From positions 506,622-570,621 of the forward strand of contig NZ_QRDV01000002.1 of NCBI RefSeq assembly GCF_003386165.1: DNA of 64,000 nucleotides. Reading direction: 5' to 3'. Origin of the DNA: Winogradskyella eximia. GTDB taxonomy: Bacteria > Bacteroidota > Bacteroidia > Flavobacteriales > Flavobacteriaceae. The notes beneath the pieces were generated by a model. It saw nothing but the letters and a program-made list of their open reading frames with translations, searched no databases and was not told where the DNA came from. Position numbers and translations under genes: made by a program. The stretch's first letter is position 1, and the number at the start of each line of letters is the position of its first letter. Shown here one piece after another: positions 18,659 through 27,504 of this stretch.

Positions 18659-19489
18659 ATGAAAAAAATTATAATTCCTGTCGATTTTTCAAAACATTCA
18701 GAATATGCTCTAGAAACAGCTGCAGATTTAGCTAAGCTACACAATGCTGAGTTAGTTGTTATGCATATGTTAGAATTGTCTGAATCTATATATACAACCT
18801 CTAGTTCTCAAAAAAGTGAAGAAACTGCATTTATGCTAATGGTTGCTAATAAAAAGTTCGAAAGCTTTTTAGACCAACCTTATTTAGAAGGTATTGATGT
18901 AACTCCAGTAATTAAACATCATAAAGTATTAAAAGAAGTATCTAAAGCGGCAAAAGAATTAGATGCAGACCTTATTGTAATTGGTTCTCGTGGACATAGC
19001 GAACATGATGGTATTTTTACAGGTTCTAATACTGAAAAAGTTGTTAGATATAGTGAAACTCCTGTTTTAGTCGTAAAATCTAAACCAGATACTGTAGACT
19101 TTAATAACATAGTTTTAGCCACAGATTTTATTGAAGAAAGTATTCCTGCTGTAAAAAATGCACTAGAAACTTTACAAAAATTAAGTAAGAAAGTGACTTT
19201 ACTTCATATCAATCTGCCAAATTTAGGTTTTTTAAGTACTGATGAAATTGATGAAAAAATTGAAACGTTTTTAGAATTATCACATTTAAAACAAACTGAA
19301 ATTAACATTGCTCGTATTGCAGACCATAGTGTAGAAGATGGTGTTTTAAGTTATGCTATAAAGCAAAAAGCTAATGCTGTCGCTATGATTACACATGGTA
19401 GAAAAGGATTAAGTCATTTCTTTGGTGGTAGCCTTTCTGAAGATATCGTTAACCATAGTAAACTACCTGTTATTACTTTTAAACTTTAA
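18659..19489 (+). CDS. Universal stress protein, tandem UspA domains
   Basis: This 276-residue cytoplasmic protein contains two UspA domains. The first (1-145) starts KKIIIPVDFSKHSEYALETA and ends with the ATP-loop-like GSRGHSEHDGIFTGSNTEKVV. The second (about 150-276) starts NNIVLATDF and ends with HGRKGLSHFFGGSLSEDIVNHS. Both carry G-x2-G-x9-G[S/N]-like segments, so nucleotide binding is likely. Such proteins support survival in stress and starvation. pepT follows after 21 bases and may be in the same transcript. Confidence 0.94.
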   Translation: MKKIIIPVDFSKHSEYALETAADLAKLHNAELVVMHMLELSESIYTTSSSQKSEETAFMLMVANKKFESFLDQPYLEGIDVTPVIKHHKVLKEVSKAAKELDADLIVIGSRGHSEHDGIFTGSNTEKVVRYSETPVLVVKSKPDTVDFNNIVLATDFIEESIPAVKNALETLQKLSKKVTLLHINLPNLGFLSTDEIDEKIETFLELSHLKQTEINIARIADHSVEDGVLSYAIKQKANAVAMITHGRKGLSHFFGGSLSEDIVNHSKLPVITFKL

Positions 19490-19510
19490 TAATTTATTAA
19501 AAACAATTTC

Positions 19511-20740
19511 ATGCAAAATATTATTGAGCGCTTTATTGGCTATGTAACGATAGATACAGAATCTGACCCAAATTCTGAAACTACTCCGAGCACAAAAAAG
19601 CAATGGGATTTGGCTAATAAATTAGTTGACGAGTTAAAGGAAATTGGTTTAAGTGATGTTACTATTGATAATAATGCCTATATCATGGCAACCTTGCCAA
19701 GCAACGTAGACCATAAGGTACCAACTATTGGTTTTATTTCTCATTTTGATACGTCTCCAGATTTCACAGGAGCTAATGTTAAACCTCAAATTGTAAAAGA
19801 TTATGATGGCAAAGACATTGTATTAAATGCAGATGAAAACATTGTTTTATCTCCAGATTATTTTGAAGATTTACTAATGTATAAAGGTCAAACTTTAATT
19901 ACAACCGATGGTACTACTCTATTGGGAGCAGATGACAAAGCCGGAATCACCGAAATTGTTACTGCAATGGAATATCTTATTAACCATCCTGAAATAAAAC
20001 ATGGAACCATAAGAATTGGTTTTACTCCAGACGAAGAAATTGGCAGAGGAGCTCACAAATTTGATGTTAAAAAATTTGATGCAGACTGGGCTTACACAAT
20101 GGATGGTAGCCAAGTTGGAGAATTAGAGTATGAAAACTTTAATGCTGCTGGAGCAAAAATTACTGTAAAAGGAAAAATTGTACATCCTGGTTATGCTAAA
20201 GGAAAAATGGTAAATTCTATGTACTATGCTTCAGAATTTATTAATGTTTTGCCACGATTAGAAACACCAGAACATACAGAAGGTTACGAAGGCTTTTTCC
20301 ATTTACATAATATTGAAGGTGTTGTAGATGAAACCGTACTTCAGTATATAATTAGAGACCACGACAAAGACAAGTTTGAAGCTCGTAAAGCTTTAATGCA
20401 AAAAATTGTTGAGGATTTAAACACAAAATATGAAAGTGAAGTGTTTAAGCTTGAGTTAAAGGATCAATACTTCAACATGAAAGAAAAAGTGGAACCTGTA
20501 ATGCATATTGTAGACATTGCAGAAGAAGCTATGAAAGCTGTTGGTATAACTCCATTAATTAAAGCTATAAGAGGAGGAACAGATGGTTCTCAACTATCTT
20601 ATATGGGTTTACCTTGTCCTAATATTTTTGCTGGAGGTCATAATTTTCATGGTCGTTACGAATATGTACCAGTAGAAAGTATGCAAAAAGCAGTAGAAGT
20701 CATTTGTAAAATTGCTGAATTAACGGCTGAAAAAAAATAG
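19511..20740 (+). CDS. pepT: Peptidase T (tripeptidase)
   Basis: This 409-residue M20 family metallopeptidase removes the N-terminal residue from tripeptides. Zinc ligands and catalytic residues are at the positions expected for PepT: H78 and D80 in ISHFDTS, D141 in GADDKAG, and E175-E176 in PDEEIGRG. The dimerisation domain follows (about 210-320), and the last ligand His is in [11 protein letters not shown]. There is no signal peptide, so it is cytoplasmic. It sits 21 bases after the universal stress protein gene and is followed by a strong terminator. Confidence 0.97.
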   Translation: MQNIIERFIGYVTIDTESDPNSETTPSTKKQWDLANKLVDELKEIGLSDVTIDNNAYIMATLPSNVDHKVPTIGFISHFDTSPDFTGANVKPQIVKDYDGKDIVLNADENIVLSPDYFEDLLMYKGQTLITTDGTTLLGADDKAGITEIVTAMEYLINHPEIKHGTIRIGFTPDEEIGRGAHKFDVKKFDADWAYTMDGSQVGELEYENFNAAGAKITVKGKIVHPGYAKGKMVNSMYYASEFINVLPRLETPEHTEGYEGFFHLHNIEGVVDETVLQYIIRDHDKDKFEARKALMQKIVEDLNTKYESEVFKLELKDQYFNMKEKVEPVMHIVDIAEEAMKAVGITPLIKAIRGGTDGSQLSYMGLPCPNIFAGGHNFHGRYEYVPVESMQKAVEVICKIAELTAEKK

Positions 20741-20775
20741 ATTCAGTTTATAAACTCAGCATAATAAATTACAAT

Positions 20776-20818
20776 ATAAGCAGTAAACTATGTCATTTAG
20801 TTTACTGCTTATTTTTTA
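20776..20818 (+). terminator. Terminator after pepT
   Basis: The 15-bp stem ATAAGCAGTAAACTA (20776-20790) pairs with TAGTTTACTGCTTAT (20798-20812) around a 7-base loop and is followed by a T-run. Confidence 0.9.
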
Positions 20819-20859
20819 TGTTTAATTTTAAAGTTATTATTCTTTAATCAATAAAAAAT

Positions 20860-21225
20860 ATGAGTACTACTCCAGAACACGATGCACGTGTAGCTAAACT
20901 AACATTCGCTTCAGTTTATCCTCACTACATTACTAAAGTTGAAAAAAAAGGCAGAACTAAAACAGAGTTACACCAAGTCATTACGTGGTTAACTGGATTT
21001 GACGAAGCTAAGCTTCAAAAACTTATTGAAGATAAAGCTACCTTTAAAACCTTCTTTGAAAAAGCAAATTTAAATCCAAATGCACATCTCATTACTGGAG
21101 TTATCTGCGGTTATAGGATAGAAAATATAAACACAAAATTAACACGAGAAGTACGATATTTAGATAAATTGGTAGACGAATTGGCTAAAGGACGTAAAAT
21201 AGAAAAGATACTACGATCAGCATAA
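20860..21225 (+). CDS. DUF2200 family protein
   Basis: This 121-residue soluble protein matches DUF2200 strongly: FASVYPHYITKVEKKGRTK near the N-terminus, VITWLTGF, HLITGVICGYRIE and the near-invariant C-terminus REVRYLDKLVDELAKGRKIEKIL. The family is widespread but uncharacterised. No catalytic residues are known, and there is no signal peptide. It stands alone between a terminator and the promoter of the SDR gene. Confidence 0.88.
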   Translation: MSTTPEHDARVAKLTFASVYPHYITKVEKKGRTKTELHQVITWLTGFDEAKLQKLIEDKATFKTFFEKANLNPNAHLITGVICGYRIENINTKLTREVRYLDKLVDELAKGRKIEKILRSA

Positions 21226-21384
21226 AATAAATATTAAAACTAGTGATAATTTTAAATATCCAAGGGTTTTAAAGCTTAACTAAAATAGCACAGCCACCGT
21301 TAGTTACAGATATAAAGTGTTTAATGTTTGTTGTTTTTTCTTTAAGACATGCACTACAATATTTAATTACGCGCCTTATTATAT

Positions 21385-21392
21385 TATATTTG
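21385..21392 (+). promoter_or_regulatory. -7 promoter element for the SDR gene
   Basis: TATATTTG matches the consensus. It would give a 5' leader of about 65 bases before the ATG at 21466. Confidence 0.55.
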
Positions 21393-21465
21393 TTAAAACA
21401 AAACTATTTCGTCTCTAACGCATGTGGTGATGATACTTTATCTACTCTATTAATAAAAGAATAAC

Positions 21466-22236
21466 ATGAAAAACAACACTAAATTAACTGGAAAAAACGT
21501 TCTTATAACTGCTGGAGCTCAAGGAATTGGTGAATCTATAACCAAACATTTTATTGATAGTGGAGCCAATGTTGCTATACATTATTTTTCTAGTGCTGAT
21601 ACCGCTAACGAATTAACAGCTTATGCTATTAGTAAAGGACAAAAAGCAGTAGCTATAAGTGGTGACTTAACAAAAGAAGCTGACGCAAATGCTTTAGTTG
21701 AAAAAACTATAGAAGCATTTGGGAGTCTAGATATCTTAATAAATAATGCTGGTTCACTAGTAGCACGTAGAATGTTGAGCGAAATGGAAGCAGAATTCTG
21801 GCACAAGGTAATGGACATTAACCTTACGTCTATGATGTTTGTAACACGAGCAGCAGCTCCATATTTAGGCAAAAATGATAGCAGTAGTATTGTAAATTTA
21901 GCATCATTAGCCGGACGCAAAGGTGGACATCCAGGATCATTAGCATATTCTACAAGTAAAGGAGCAATCTTAACATTAACAAGAGCACTCTCTTCAGAAT
22001 TAGGCCCTCAAGGCACACGAGTTAACGCTGTGGCTCCAGGTCTTATTCTTGGGACATCTTTTCACAATACACATACTACAAAAGAATCTGCAGCTGCAAC
22101 AACGGCTGGTATTCCTATTCAACGCGCAGGTAATGCAGATGATGTAGCAAGAGCCGTTTTATATTTGGCCTCTGAATACGATGGCTTTATTACTGGTGCC
22201 ACATTAGACATCAATGGTGGTGTATATAATATGTAA
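21466..22236 (+). CDS. Short-chain dehydrogenase/reductase (SDR), FabG-like
   Basis: This 256-residue Rossmann-fold oxidoreductase has the nucleotide motif TAGAQGIGES (a TGxxxGIG variant with Ala in place of the first Gly), the NNAG motif in INNAGSL, catalytic Ser in VNLASLAGRKG, and the YxxxK pair in YSTSKGA. The C-terminus DINGGVYNM is typical of classical SDRs. Substrate is not deducible. An RbsD/FucU family gene follows about 110 bases downstream after a hairpin, so a sugar substrate is possible but unproven. Confidence 0.93.
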   Translation: MKNNTKLTGKNVLITAGAQGIGESITKHFIDSGANVAIHYFSSADTANELTAYAISKGQKAVAISGDLTKEADANALVEKTIEAFGSLDILINNAGSLVARRMLSEMEAEFWHKVMDINLTSMMFVTRAAAPYLGKNDSSSIVNLASLAGRKGGHPGSLAYSTSKGAILTLTRALSSELGPQGTRVNAVAPGLILGTSFHNTHTTKESAAATTAGIPIQRAGNADDVARAVLYLASEYDGFITGATLDINGGVYNM

Positions 22237-22299
22237 TTTCTTTTTAATTGGCATTAAATTGAATACCAATAGATATGCTAATAATTATTAAACATAATG

Positions 22300-22325
22300 C
22301 ACCAGACACTATTTAGTATCTGGTG
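22300..22325 (+). terminator. Terminator-like hairpin after the SDR gene
   Basis: CACCAGA (22300-22306) pairs with TCTGGTG (22319-22325), followed by TTTTA. It covers a possible upstream GTG at 22323, which argues that the next gene starts at the ATG at 22347. Confidence 0.6.
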
Positions 22326-22346
22326 TTTTATTTAAAACATAAATTT

Positions 22347-22781
22347 ATGCTAAAGACTTCGGTAATACACCCAACAATTATGGAAGCGCTTGCGCGTTCT
22401 GGTCATTTTGCACAAGTTGTTATTGCAGATGGCAATTTACCCGTTGGTGCCATGACAGGTCCTAACTCCACAACCGTACACCTCAATTTTCGTCCCGGAC
22501 TTTTAGATGCATTGACTGTTTTAGAAGGTCTTTTAGAAGTTTGTCCTTTTCAAGGAGCCATAGTTATGGAAAAGCCTGCTGAAGCAAATGCAGAAATTCA
22601 TGATGCTTATAAAAATTTATTAGGTGAAGTAACATGGGAAGAAATGGAGCGTTGGGCATTCTACGACAAAATTAGAGAACCTTCTACAACGTTAATAATT
22701 CAAACAGGTGAACAACGTAGATTCGCTAATTTAATCTTAACTGTTGGCGTTGTAAAAATGGCTGAAGAAAGTGATTTCTAG
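22347..22781 (+). CDS. RbsD/FucU family sugar mutarotase
   Basis: Proteins of this family interconvert sugar anomers (ribose pyranase, fucose mutarotase). The protein is 144 residues from the ATG at 22347, which I prefer over the GTG at 22323 because the latter lies in a terminator hairpin. Family motifs are MLKTSVIHPTIMEALARSGH with the catalytic His, VVIADGNLPVG, VHLNFRPG and a C-terminal ANLILTVGV. The arrangement is nearer to FucU than RbsD. No sugar transport or kinase genes are adjacent; the SDR upstream is the only likely pathway neighbour. Confidence 0.88.
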   Translation: MLKTSVIHPTIMEALARSGHFAQVVIADGNLPVGAMTGPNSTTVHLNFRPGLLDALTVLEGLLEVCPFQGAIVMEKPAEANAEIHDAYKNLLGEVTWEEMERWAFYDKIREPSTTLIIQTGEQRRFANLILTVGVVKMAEESDF

Positions 22782-22868
22782 CAACTTCATCATTGCCTAA
22801 CCTACTTATTATAATTTAAGGTTTAAAGTAAAACCAAATCAAAAGGTTTTATTTATGTACGTTATATT

Positions 22869-22893
22869 CAGACTAATAATTGGTCTGATTTTT
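22869..22893 (+). terminator. Weak terminator after the RbsD/FucU gene
   Basis: CAGACTA (22869-22875) pairs with TGGTCTG (22881-22887) with one G-T pair, followed by ATTTTTA. Confidence 0.5.
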
Positions 22894-23021
22894 ACTTAGC
22901 GTTTTAGATAAATGATCTTTACAATTTATATGTTTTCTGCTGGTTCGTTTACTTTTATTAACTTAGTCTTAGATCATATGTCTAAAAATAATTAAAACAC
23001 CTAAACCAAACGCTTCTATAA

Positions 23022-23621
23022 ATGGGAAAAATTACCTCAGTTGAAGAATACATAGAAGTCAACTCACACTTCTCTAAAGAAATTTCTCTTCTACGAAATA
23101 TTATCAATAGTACAGAGTTAGAAGAAACCATAAAATGGAGCATGCCAACCTATTGTTTAAATGGCAAAAATGTTTTGGGCCTTGGAGCCTTTAAACATCA
23201 TTTTTGTATTTGGTTTCATCAAGGTGTCTTTTTAAAGGATGAGCATCATTTACTCTATAATACTCAAGAAGAAAAAACTAAAGCCATGAGGCAAATGCGT
23301 TTTAAATCTGAAGACACAATTAATAAAGCTGCGGTTTTAACCTATGTAAAAGAAGCCATAGAAAATCAACGATTAGGGAGAGCGTTAATGCCACAACGCA
23401 AAGCAAAACCATTAATTATTGTAAAAGAATTGAAAGCAGTACTCAATGCAAATACCGAATTAAAAAAAATGTTTAAGACAATTTCTATATCAAAACAGCG
23501 CGAGTACAATGATTATATTAAAGATGCAAAACGAGAAGAAACAAAATTAAGACGATTAGATAAGATTGTACCGCAAATTACAAATGGTAAAGCATTACAT
23601 GATAAATATAAAGATTGCTAA
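23022..23621 (+). CDS. DUF1801 / YdeI (OmdA-like) domain protein
   Basis: This 199-residue soluble protein has an N-terminal DUF1801 domain (about 1-115; TIKWSMPTYCLNGKNVLGLGAFKHHFCIWF is the hallmark region). A C-terminal YdeI/OmpD-associated helical segment (about 130-199) includes the family pattern ISKQREYNDYIKDAKREETKLRRL. Related YdeI-type proteins in Bacillus (YdhG/YdeI) have been discussed as iron chaperone or stress proteins, but function is not settled. The gene is convergent with the following one, with only 11 bases between the stop codons. Confidence 0.85.
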   Translation: MGKITSVEEYIEVNSHFSKEISLLRNIINSTELEETIKWSMPTYCLNGKNVLGLGAFKHHFCIWFHQGVFLKDEHHLLYNTQEEKTKAMRQMRFKSEDTINKAAVLTYVKEAIENQRLGRALMPQRKAKPLIIVKELKAVLNANTELKKMFKTISISKQREYNDYIKDAKREETKLRRLDKIVPQITNGKALHDKYKDC

Positions 23622-23632
23622 AAAACTATAAA

Positions 23633-24364
23633 TTAATTGTTGGAAGCGGTTTCTGCTTTGGCTTCTTCAGAAGTTTTTTCTTTTATTACTGTCTTTTCAT
23701 TATTAAAAACAATAATGGCTTTTACGCCAGTTAGAAGATTCCATTCTTTAGAAGAAATGACATTACCTTTATCATCGTAAACTACGAATTCTGCAGTATT
23801 TGGACCAGATTCCCCTTGATTTAGAGCAATAATATCAACTGTGTTTTTACCATCTACTAGGTTTACCTCTACTCTTCTATAACTACTAGTAAGTGTTAAA
23901 CTATTTCTTACTATAACTCCATTAAGTAAAATTTGAACACGGTCGCCATCTGGATATTGGTGGTCTCTACATACAATATTTACAAATTTTGTATCTACAT
24001 TATGTTCTCCTAAAAACTGATCGGACATGGTTCTTACATAACCACCTTTTACAGCTTCTTTCTTCCAACGTTTTTCAAAAATTTCACCTGGACTTTTTAA
24101 ACCGTCATTTTCCGTCATAGAAAAAGGTTTTTCAGTTTCTCTAATTACAAATTTTTCTTCTTGTTTAGATTTACCACCTGCTTTTTCTTCTTCCTTTTTA
24201 AAAATAGGTGCAACTTTTGCTTTAATTAATATAGAATCCTTTTCCTTTTTAGATTCTACCGCAGGAATACGGATAGATTTATTCTCCTTGTCCTTAACTT
24301 GGGCAAAAACCATAGTGCTGCTAATAATGCAAAATATAAAAGCTATGTATTTGATGGTTTTCAC
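23633..24364 (-). CDS. Secreted protein of unknown function
   Basis: I do not recognise the family of this 243-residue protein. A signal peptide ends near residue 21 (MVFAQ). Residues 22-85 are highly charged and Lys/Glu-rich, likely disordered. Residues 95-220 look like a beta-sandwich: FVNIVCRDHQYPDGDRVQILL, a repeated strand pattern, and NTAEFVVYDDKGNVISSKEWN. The strand region resembles accessory beta domains of secreted flavobacterial proteins. Its neighbours give no clue: a convergent YdeI gene downstream and a helicase gene upstream on the same strand, separated by 98 bases. Confidence 0.7.
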   Translation of the reverse strand: MKTIKYIAFIFCIISSTMVFAQVKDKENKSIRIPAVESKKEKDSILIKAKVAPIFKKEEEKAGGKSKQEEKFVIRETEKPFSMTENDGLKSPGEIFEKRWKKEAVKGGYVRTMSDQFLGEHNVDTKFVNIVCRDHQYPDGDRVQILLNGVIVRNSLTLTSSYRRVEVNLVDGKNTVDIIALNQGESGPNTAEFVVYDDKGNVISSKEWNLLTGVKAIIVFNNEKTVIKEKTSEEAKAETASNN

Positions 24365-24462
24365 TTTAATTAATTAGTTATATATTAGATAATATTCAAG
24401 TTACAAAAACTATTCCTAATTCAAAATAAACGTATAAAAATAGAAATCATTACAAAAAAAAG

Positions 24463-25977
24463 TTAAAACTTACCATTGAAGCTAATTCTTAACCTTCGGT
24501 TATATTCTTCAAAAAGCCAATCTTTATAATTTTGAGTACTATTCATAATGCAATAGCAATATTGTTTCACTCTATAAGCTATTTCATCTTGAAGATCTTT
24601 TATTAACTCTCTAGCTTCATAAACATCTTCACTATTCTCTACACAAATCTGAGAGTGTTGTTCAATGGAACGCTCAATAACCGTGAATGATTTTTTACCA
24701 GCATTAATCACTTCTTTATATTCTGCTTTCACATCGAAATTTAACTTGAAAGATTTTTTAAATTTCCCTTTCAATGAATCTGGCATTGTATATGTAAAAT
24801 CGCGTTCTAACAACTCATCATCAACAATATTCTCTAAATAATAGTCTGGATGCTTAAAAATATGTTGCCAATCTACAGGCTGATCCCAAGGTCCAAATCG
24901 TGCTTCATTATTACCTAAATCTATAACCTGAAATGACTTTCGGTCTTTATAAATTCGACTACCACGACCAATCATTTGAAAATACAAGGTTAGAGAACGT
25001 GTAGCTCTATTTAAAATGATAGACTCCACAGAAGGTTCATCAAATCCTGTAGTTAAAATACTTACAGAAGACAGCACAGCATCTGGTGTATGCTTAAACC
25101 ATTTTAAAATATCTTTTCGATCTTGTTTACTTGCTGTATTATCTAAGTGTTGAACATTATAACCTGCTTTTTTAAAGGTATAATAGACTTCTTTAGAGGT
25201 GTAAATTCCGTTATTAAAAATTAGTGTTTTTTTACCTTTAGACATTTCCTCATAAGCAATTAACAACTTAGATTGCATTAGAGAATTGGTGTATAAAGCT
25301 TCAGAAGATTTTACAGTATAATCTCCATTAATACCAATTTTTAGAGAGGTTAAGCCCACATCATAATTAGAAACTTCTGCTTTAGCAAGAAATCCATTTT
25401 TAATTAGGGTAGAAATATCATCACCAACAATAAGCTTGTTATAATTGTCTTTCATTGGTAGTTTTATATTACTACTCAATGGTGTTGCTGTTACGCCAAG
25501 GATAAAACAGTTTTCAAAAAACTTAAATAACTTTCTAAAAGAATTATAATGCGCTTCATCAATAATTACTAAACCGATATTTTTAAGCTCAAAATCATTA
25601 TCAGACAATCGATTATTTAAAGTTTCGACCATAGCAACAAAACACTGAAAATCATCTTGATCTGGAAGTGTTTTCACTTTACTATTAATCACTTTATTCT
25701 TAACATTAAAGCCAGATAGCACATTAGACGTTTGTTTACAAAGCTCAATTCTGTGCGTAAGAATTACAACTTTTTTATTGTGCTGCTCAGCATAGCGTCT
25801 TACTATTTCAGAAAAAATAACCGTTTTACCTCCACCTGTTGGTAATTGATATAAGAGATTAAAATCATCAGCCTCGTCTCGCATGACATCAAAAATGCGA
25901 TTAAGGTCTTTGATTTGGTAATCATAGAGACTTTTCTCGGTAGCATTTTGTTGTATAGTTTCAGATTCTGATGACAT
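24463..25977 (-). CDS. DEAD/DEAH superfamily 2 helicase
   Basis: This 504-residue SF2 helicase has a Q-like YDYQIKDLNRI start, Walker A LPTGGGKTVIFSE, motif II VIIDEAH (DEAH), motif III GVTATP and motif VI QMIGRGSR. This set fits the RecG/RadD-like or type III restriction-like SF2 helicases that translocate on nucleic acid using ATP. RadD/YejH-type proteins are similar in length and motif content. There is no methyltransferase or nuclease neighbour, so a restriction role is not supported. A -7 element lies at 26007-26014, and the gene is divergent from exbD. Confidence 0.92.
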   Translation of the reverse strand: MSSESETIQQNATEKSLYDYQIKDLNRIFDVMRDEADDFNLLYQLPTGGGKTVIFSEIVRRYAEQHNKKVVILTHRIELCKQTSNVLSGFNVKNKVINSKVKTLPDQDDFQCFVAMVETLNNRLSDNDFELKNIGLVIIDEAHYNSFRKLFKFFENCFILGVTATPLSSNIKLPMKDNYNKLIVGDDISTLIKNGFLAKAEVSNYDVGLTSLKIGINGDYTVKSSEALYTNSLMQSKLLIAYEEMSKGKKTLIFNNGIYTSKEVYYTFKKAGYNVQHLDNTASKQDRKDILKWFKHTPDAVLSSVSILTTGFDEPSVESIILNRATRSLTLYFQMIGRGSRIYKDRKSFQVIDLGNNEARFGPWDQPVDWQHIFKHPDYYLENIVDDELLERDFTYTMPDSLKGKFKKSFKLNFDVKAEYKEVINAGKKSFTVIERSIEQHSQICVENSEDVYEARELIKDLQDEIAYRVKQYCYCIMNSTQNYKDWLFEEYNRRLRISFNGKF

Positions 25978-26006
25978 AGGTGAAATTTAGCACTAGTTTA
26001 ATTTCG

Positions 26007-26014
26007 CAAAAATA
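26007..26014 (-). promoter_or_regulatory. -7 promoter element for the helicase gene
   Basis: TATTTTTG on the minus strand, 30 bases before the start codon. Confidence 0.55.
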
Positions 26015-26041
26015 GCACATTGTAAAGGTTTATGGAATGAA

Positions 26042-26100
26042 TTGTTAACAAGATTTAACAACATTGGTATTGTTATTGTGAATGTTAAAACGTTAACATT
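26042..26100. promoter_or_regulatory. Two inverted repeats of TTAACA half-sites upstream of exbD
   Basis: TTGTTAA (26042-26048) faces TTAACAA (26055-26061), and AATGTTAA (26081-26088) faces TTAACATT (26093-26100). Four copies of the same TGTTAA half-site within 59 bases suggest an operator for the divergent promoters. Confidence 0.45.
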
Positions 26101-26115
26101 TAAATATATATTATT

Positions 26116-26682
26116 ATGAAATCATTTAGAAGACACGCTGCATCGGTCAATGCAGGATCTATGGCAGACATTGCTTTTTTGTTACTCATTTTCTTTTTAG
26201 TAACGACTACAATCTCTGCAGACAAAGGAATTTTAAGACAATTACCTTCGATTTGTGATACAGAAGATTGTATTGCAGATATTACCGAACGAAATTTATT
26301 ACGCATTTCCATGAATGCAAAACAACAAATTATGATTGAGGATGACATTGTTAAACTCTCAGACGTAAAAACTTTAGTTGAAGCATTTATAGACAATAAC
26401 GGCAATAATATTTGTGCATATTGTGAAGGTGCACAATCTTCAGACTCTTCGGATCATCCTAAAAAAGCTGTAATTTCTTTAAGTCATGATGCTTTAACAA
26501 AATATGATTTGTTCATTTCTGTACAAGATGAAATTACTCAAGCATATTATAATTTAAGAATGCGGTATGCTAAACAAGTCTTTAGTAAAACACCTGAGGC
26601 CTTAACAAAAGAAGAATTAAATGAGGTACAAAAAGCGTTTCCATTTATTGTATCAGAAATAATGGTAGAACGACCTAATTAG
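26116..26682 (+). CDS. ExbD/TolR-family biopolymer transport protein
   Basis: This 188-residue inner-membrane protein has one N-terminal helix (MADIAFLLLIFFLVTTT) carrying the essential Asp of the ExbD/TolR proton channel, then a periplasmic domain. With ExbB it would drive TonB. Here it stands alone: no exbB or tonB is adjacent (tonB is at 52738-53469). The periplasmic part contains a less usual cysteine-bearing segment (SICDTEDCIADITERN and ICAYCEG). Its 3' end overlaps the convergent 3D-domain gene by 8 bases. Flavobacterial genomes often carry several exbD paralogs, so this one may be an accessory copy. Confidence 0.9.
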   Translation: MKSFRRHAASVNAGSMADIAFLLLIFFLVTTTISADKGILRQLPSICDTEDCIADITERNLLRISMNAKQQIMIEDDIVKLSDVKTLVEAFIDNNGNNICAYCEGAQSSDSSDHPKKAVISLSHDALTKYDLFISVQDEITQAYYNLRMRYAKQVFSKTPEALTKEELNEVQKAFPFIVSEIMVERPN

Positions 26683-27097
26683 ATAATGAATCTTTTGGTT
26701 GTATACAGTATTCAATCTTAATTTTCTTTTTGCCCCATTTTTTTGCTTTTTTCACATCGTTACCCATATAAATATCTATACGCTTTCTCCAACGACTATG
26801 CATTTTGTCTTTCACAGTGAATAAACTGTCGAAACCATGTATTTTTATTTTAGTGTTATGTACTAATCCAGAATCTAATAAATCGCGAGAAACCGCAACA
26901 TATCTTAATCCTGGTTTTAAACTATCACCAAAAGCTGTAATATTTGGGTTAGAATTGGTTTGATACACTAACGAATTATAAGCCGTCGCAGTTACTTTTA
27001 ATGTCATAGGTTGACAATCTAGTCTTACTCTATTATTACAATTATAGAGACTTAACACAGCTAATAAAATTAAATATCGTTTAGTTATCATACACAT
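26675..27097 (-). CDS. 3D-domain lipoprotein (RlpA/MltA-like double-psi beta-barrel)
   Basis: This 140-residue protein has a lipoprotein-type signal (LAVLSLYNC, Cys near residue 20). A 3D domain follows: VTATAYNSLVYQ, GDSLKPGLRYVAVSRDLL, and KRIDIYMG near the C-terminus, where the family normally shows its conserved Asp residues. The 3D domain occurs in murein-degrading enzymes and in secreted cell-wall proteins. Catalytic activity here is uncertain because only one Asp of the usual trio is clear. It is convergent with exbD. Confidence 0.8.
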   Translation of the reverse strand: MCMITKRYLILLAVLSLYNCNNRVRLDCQPMTLKVTATAYNSLVYQTNSNPNITAFGDSLKPGLRYVAVSRDLLDSGLVHNTKIKIHGFDSLFTVKDKMHSRWRKRIDIYMGNDVKKAKKWGKKKIKIEYCIQPKDSLSN

Positions 27098-27210
27098 AAA
27101 GATATGAATTATTGTTAAAATATGTTAAATAAGTAATGTGTTATACATAGTACTGTAACAAAAGTAAAGTTTCATCGTCTTATTAGTATAACCATTTAAA
27201 AAACAAAATT

Positions 27211-27300
27211 ATGAGAACTTTAAACAACAATCAATTAACGAGTACATCAACAGAAACTAAAAGTTATAGTTGGAACAGCAAAAGACGTTATAGATCATAA
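27211..27300 (+). CDS. Candidate 29-residue small protein
   Basis: An ATG after the AT-rich leader AAACAAAATT opens a 29-codon frame ending at TAA 27298-27300. The peptide starts MRTLNNNQLTSTSTETKS and ends YSWNSKRRYRS: polar Thr/Ser-rich first half, basic and aromatic end. It sits in a 407-base region with no longer gene and is followed by a second tiny frame and a strong terminator, which suggests a transcribed unit. No family is recognised. It could be a peptide precursor, a leader peptide or chance. Confidence 0.4.
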   Translation: MRTLNNNQLTSTSTETKSYSWNSKRRYRS

Positions 27301-27341
27301 CGTTAATAAAAAAAATCATCAATCAAATCAATCAAAAAATT

Positions 27342-27413
27342 ATGAGAGTTTTATCTAAAATTGTCAACACATCTAACAGCTTAGATGATGACTTAGAAAC
27401 CATTAGAGCTTAA
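27342..27413 (+). CDS. Candidate 23-residue small protein
   Basis: A second short frame starts 41 bases after the first, with nearly the same start context (AAAAAATTATGAGA against AAACAAAATTATGAGA). It reads MRVLSKIVNTSNSLDDDLE followed by TIRA and a stop: an acidic amphipathic peptide, opposite in charge to the first. The repeated start context and MR-x-L beginning suggest related translation signals. A terminator follows at 27450-27484. Confidence 0.4.
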   Translation: MRVLSKIVNTSNSLDDDLETIRA

Positions 27414-27449
27414 TATTGAAGTTAATTCCCTTGAATAGTTAGTCTAAAA

Positions 27450-27484
27450 AAAAAGTCAGTTTCCTATAAAGAAACTGACTTTTT
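27450..27484. terminator. Bidirectional terminator between the tiny frames and the protease gene
   Basis: A 14-bp stem AAAAAGTCAGTTTC (27450-27463) pairs with GAAACTGACTTTTT (27471-27484) around a 7-base loop. Confidence 0.9.
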
Positions 27485-27504
27485 TAGTTTAAAAATCTTA
27501 TAAC

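Noticed and set aside
26042..26100. Short repeats as a possible CRISPR
   Set aside because: The repeats are only 7-8 bases, inverted and unequally spaced; there are no spacers or cas genes.
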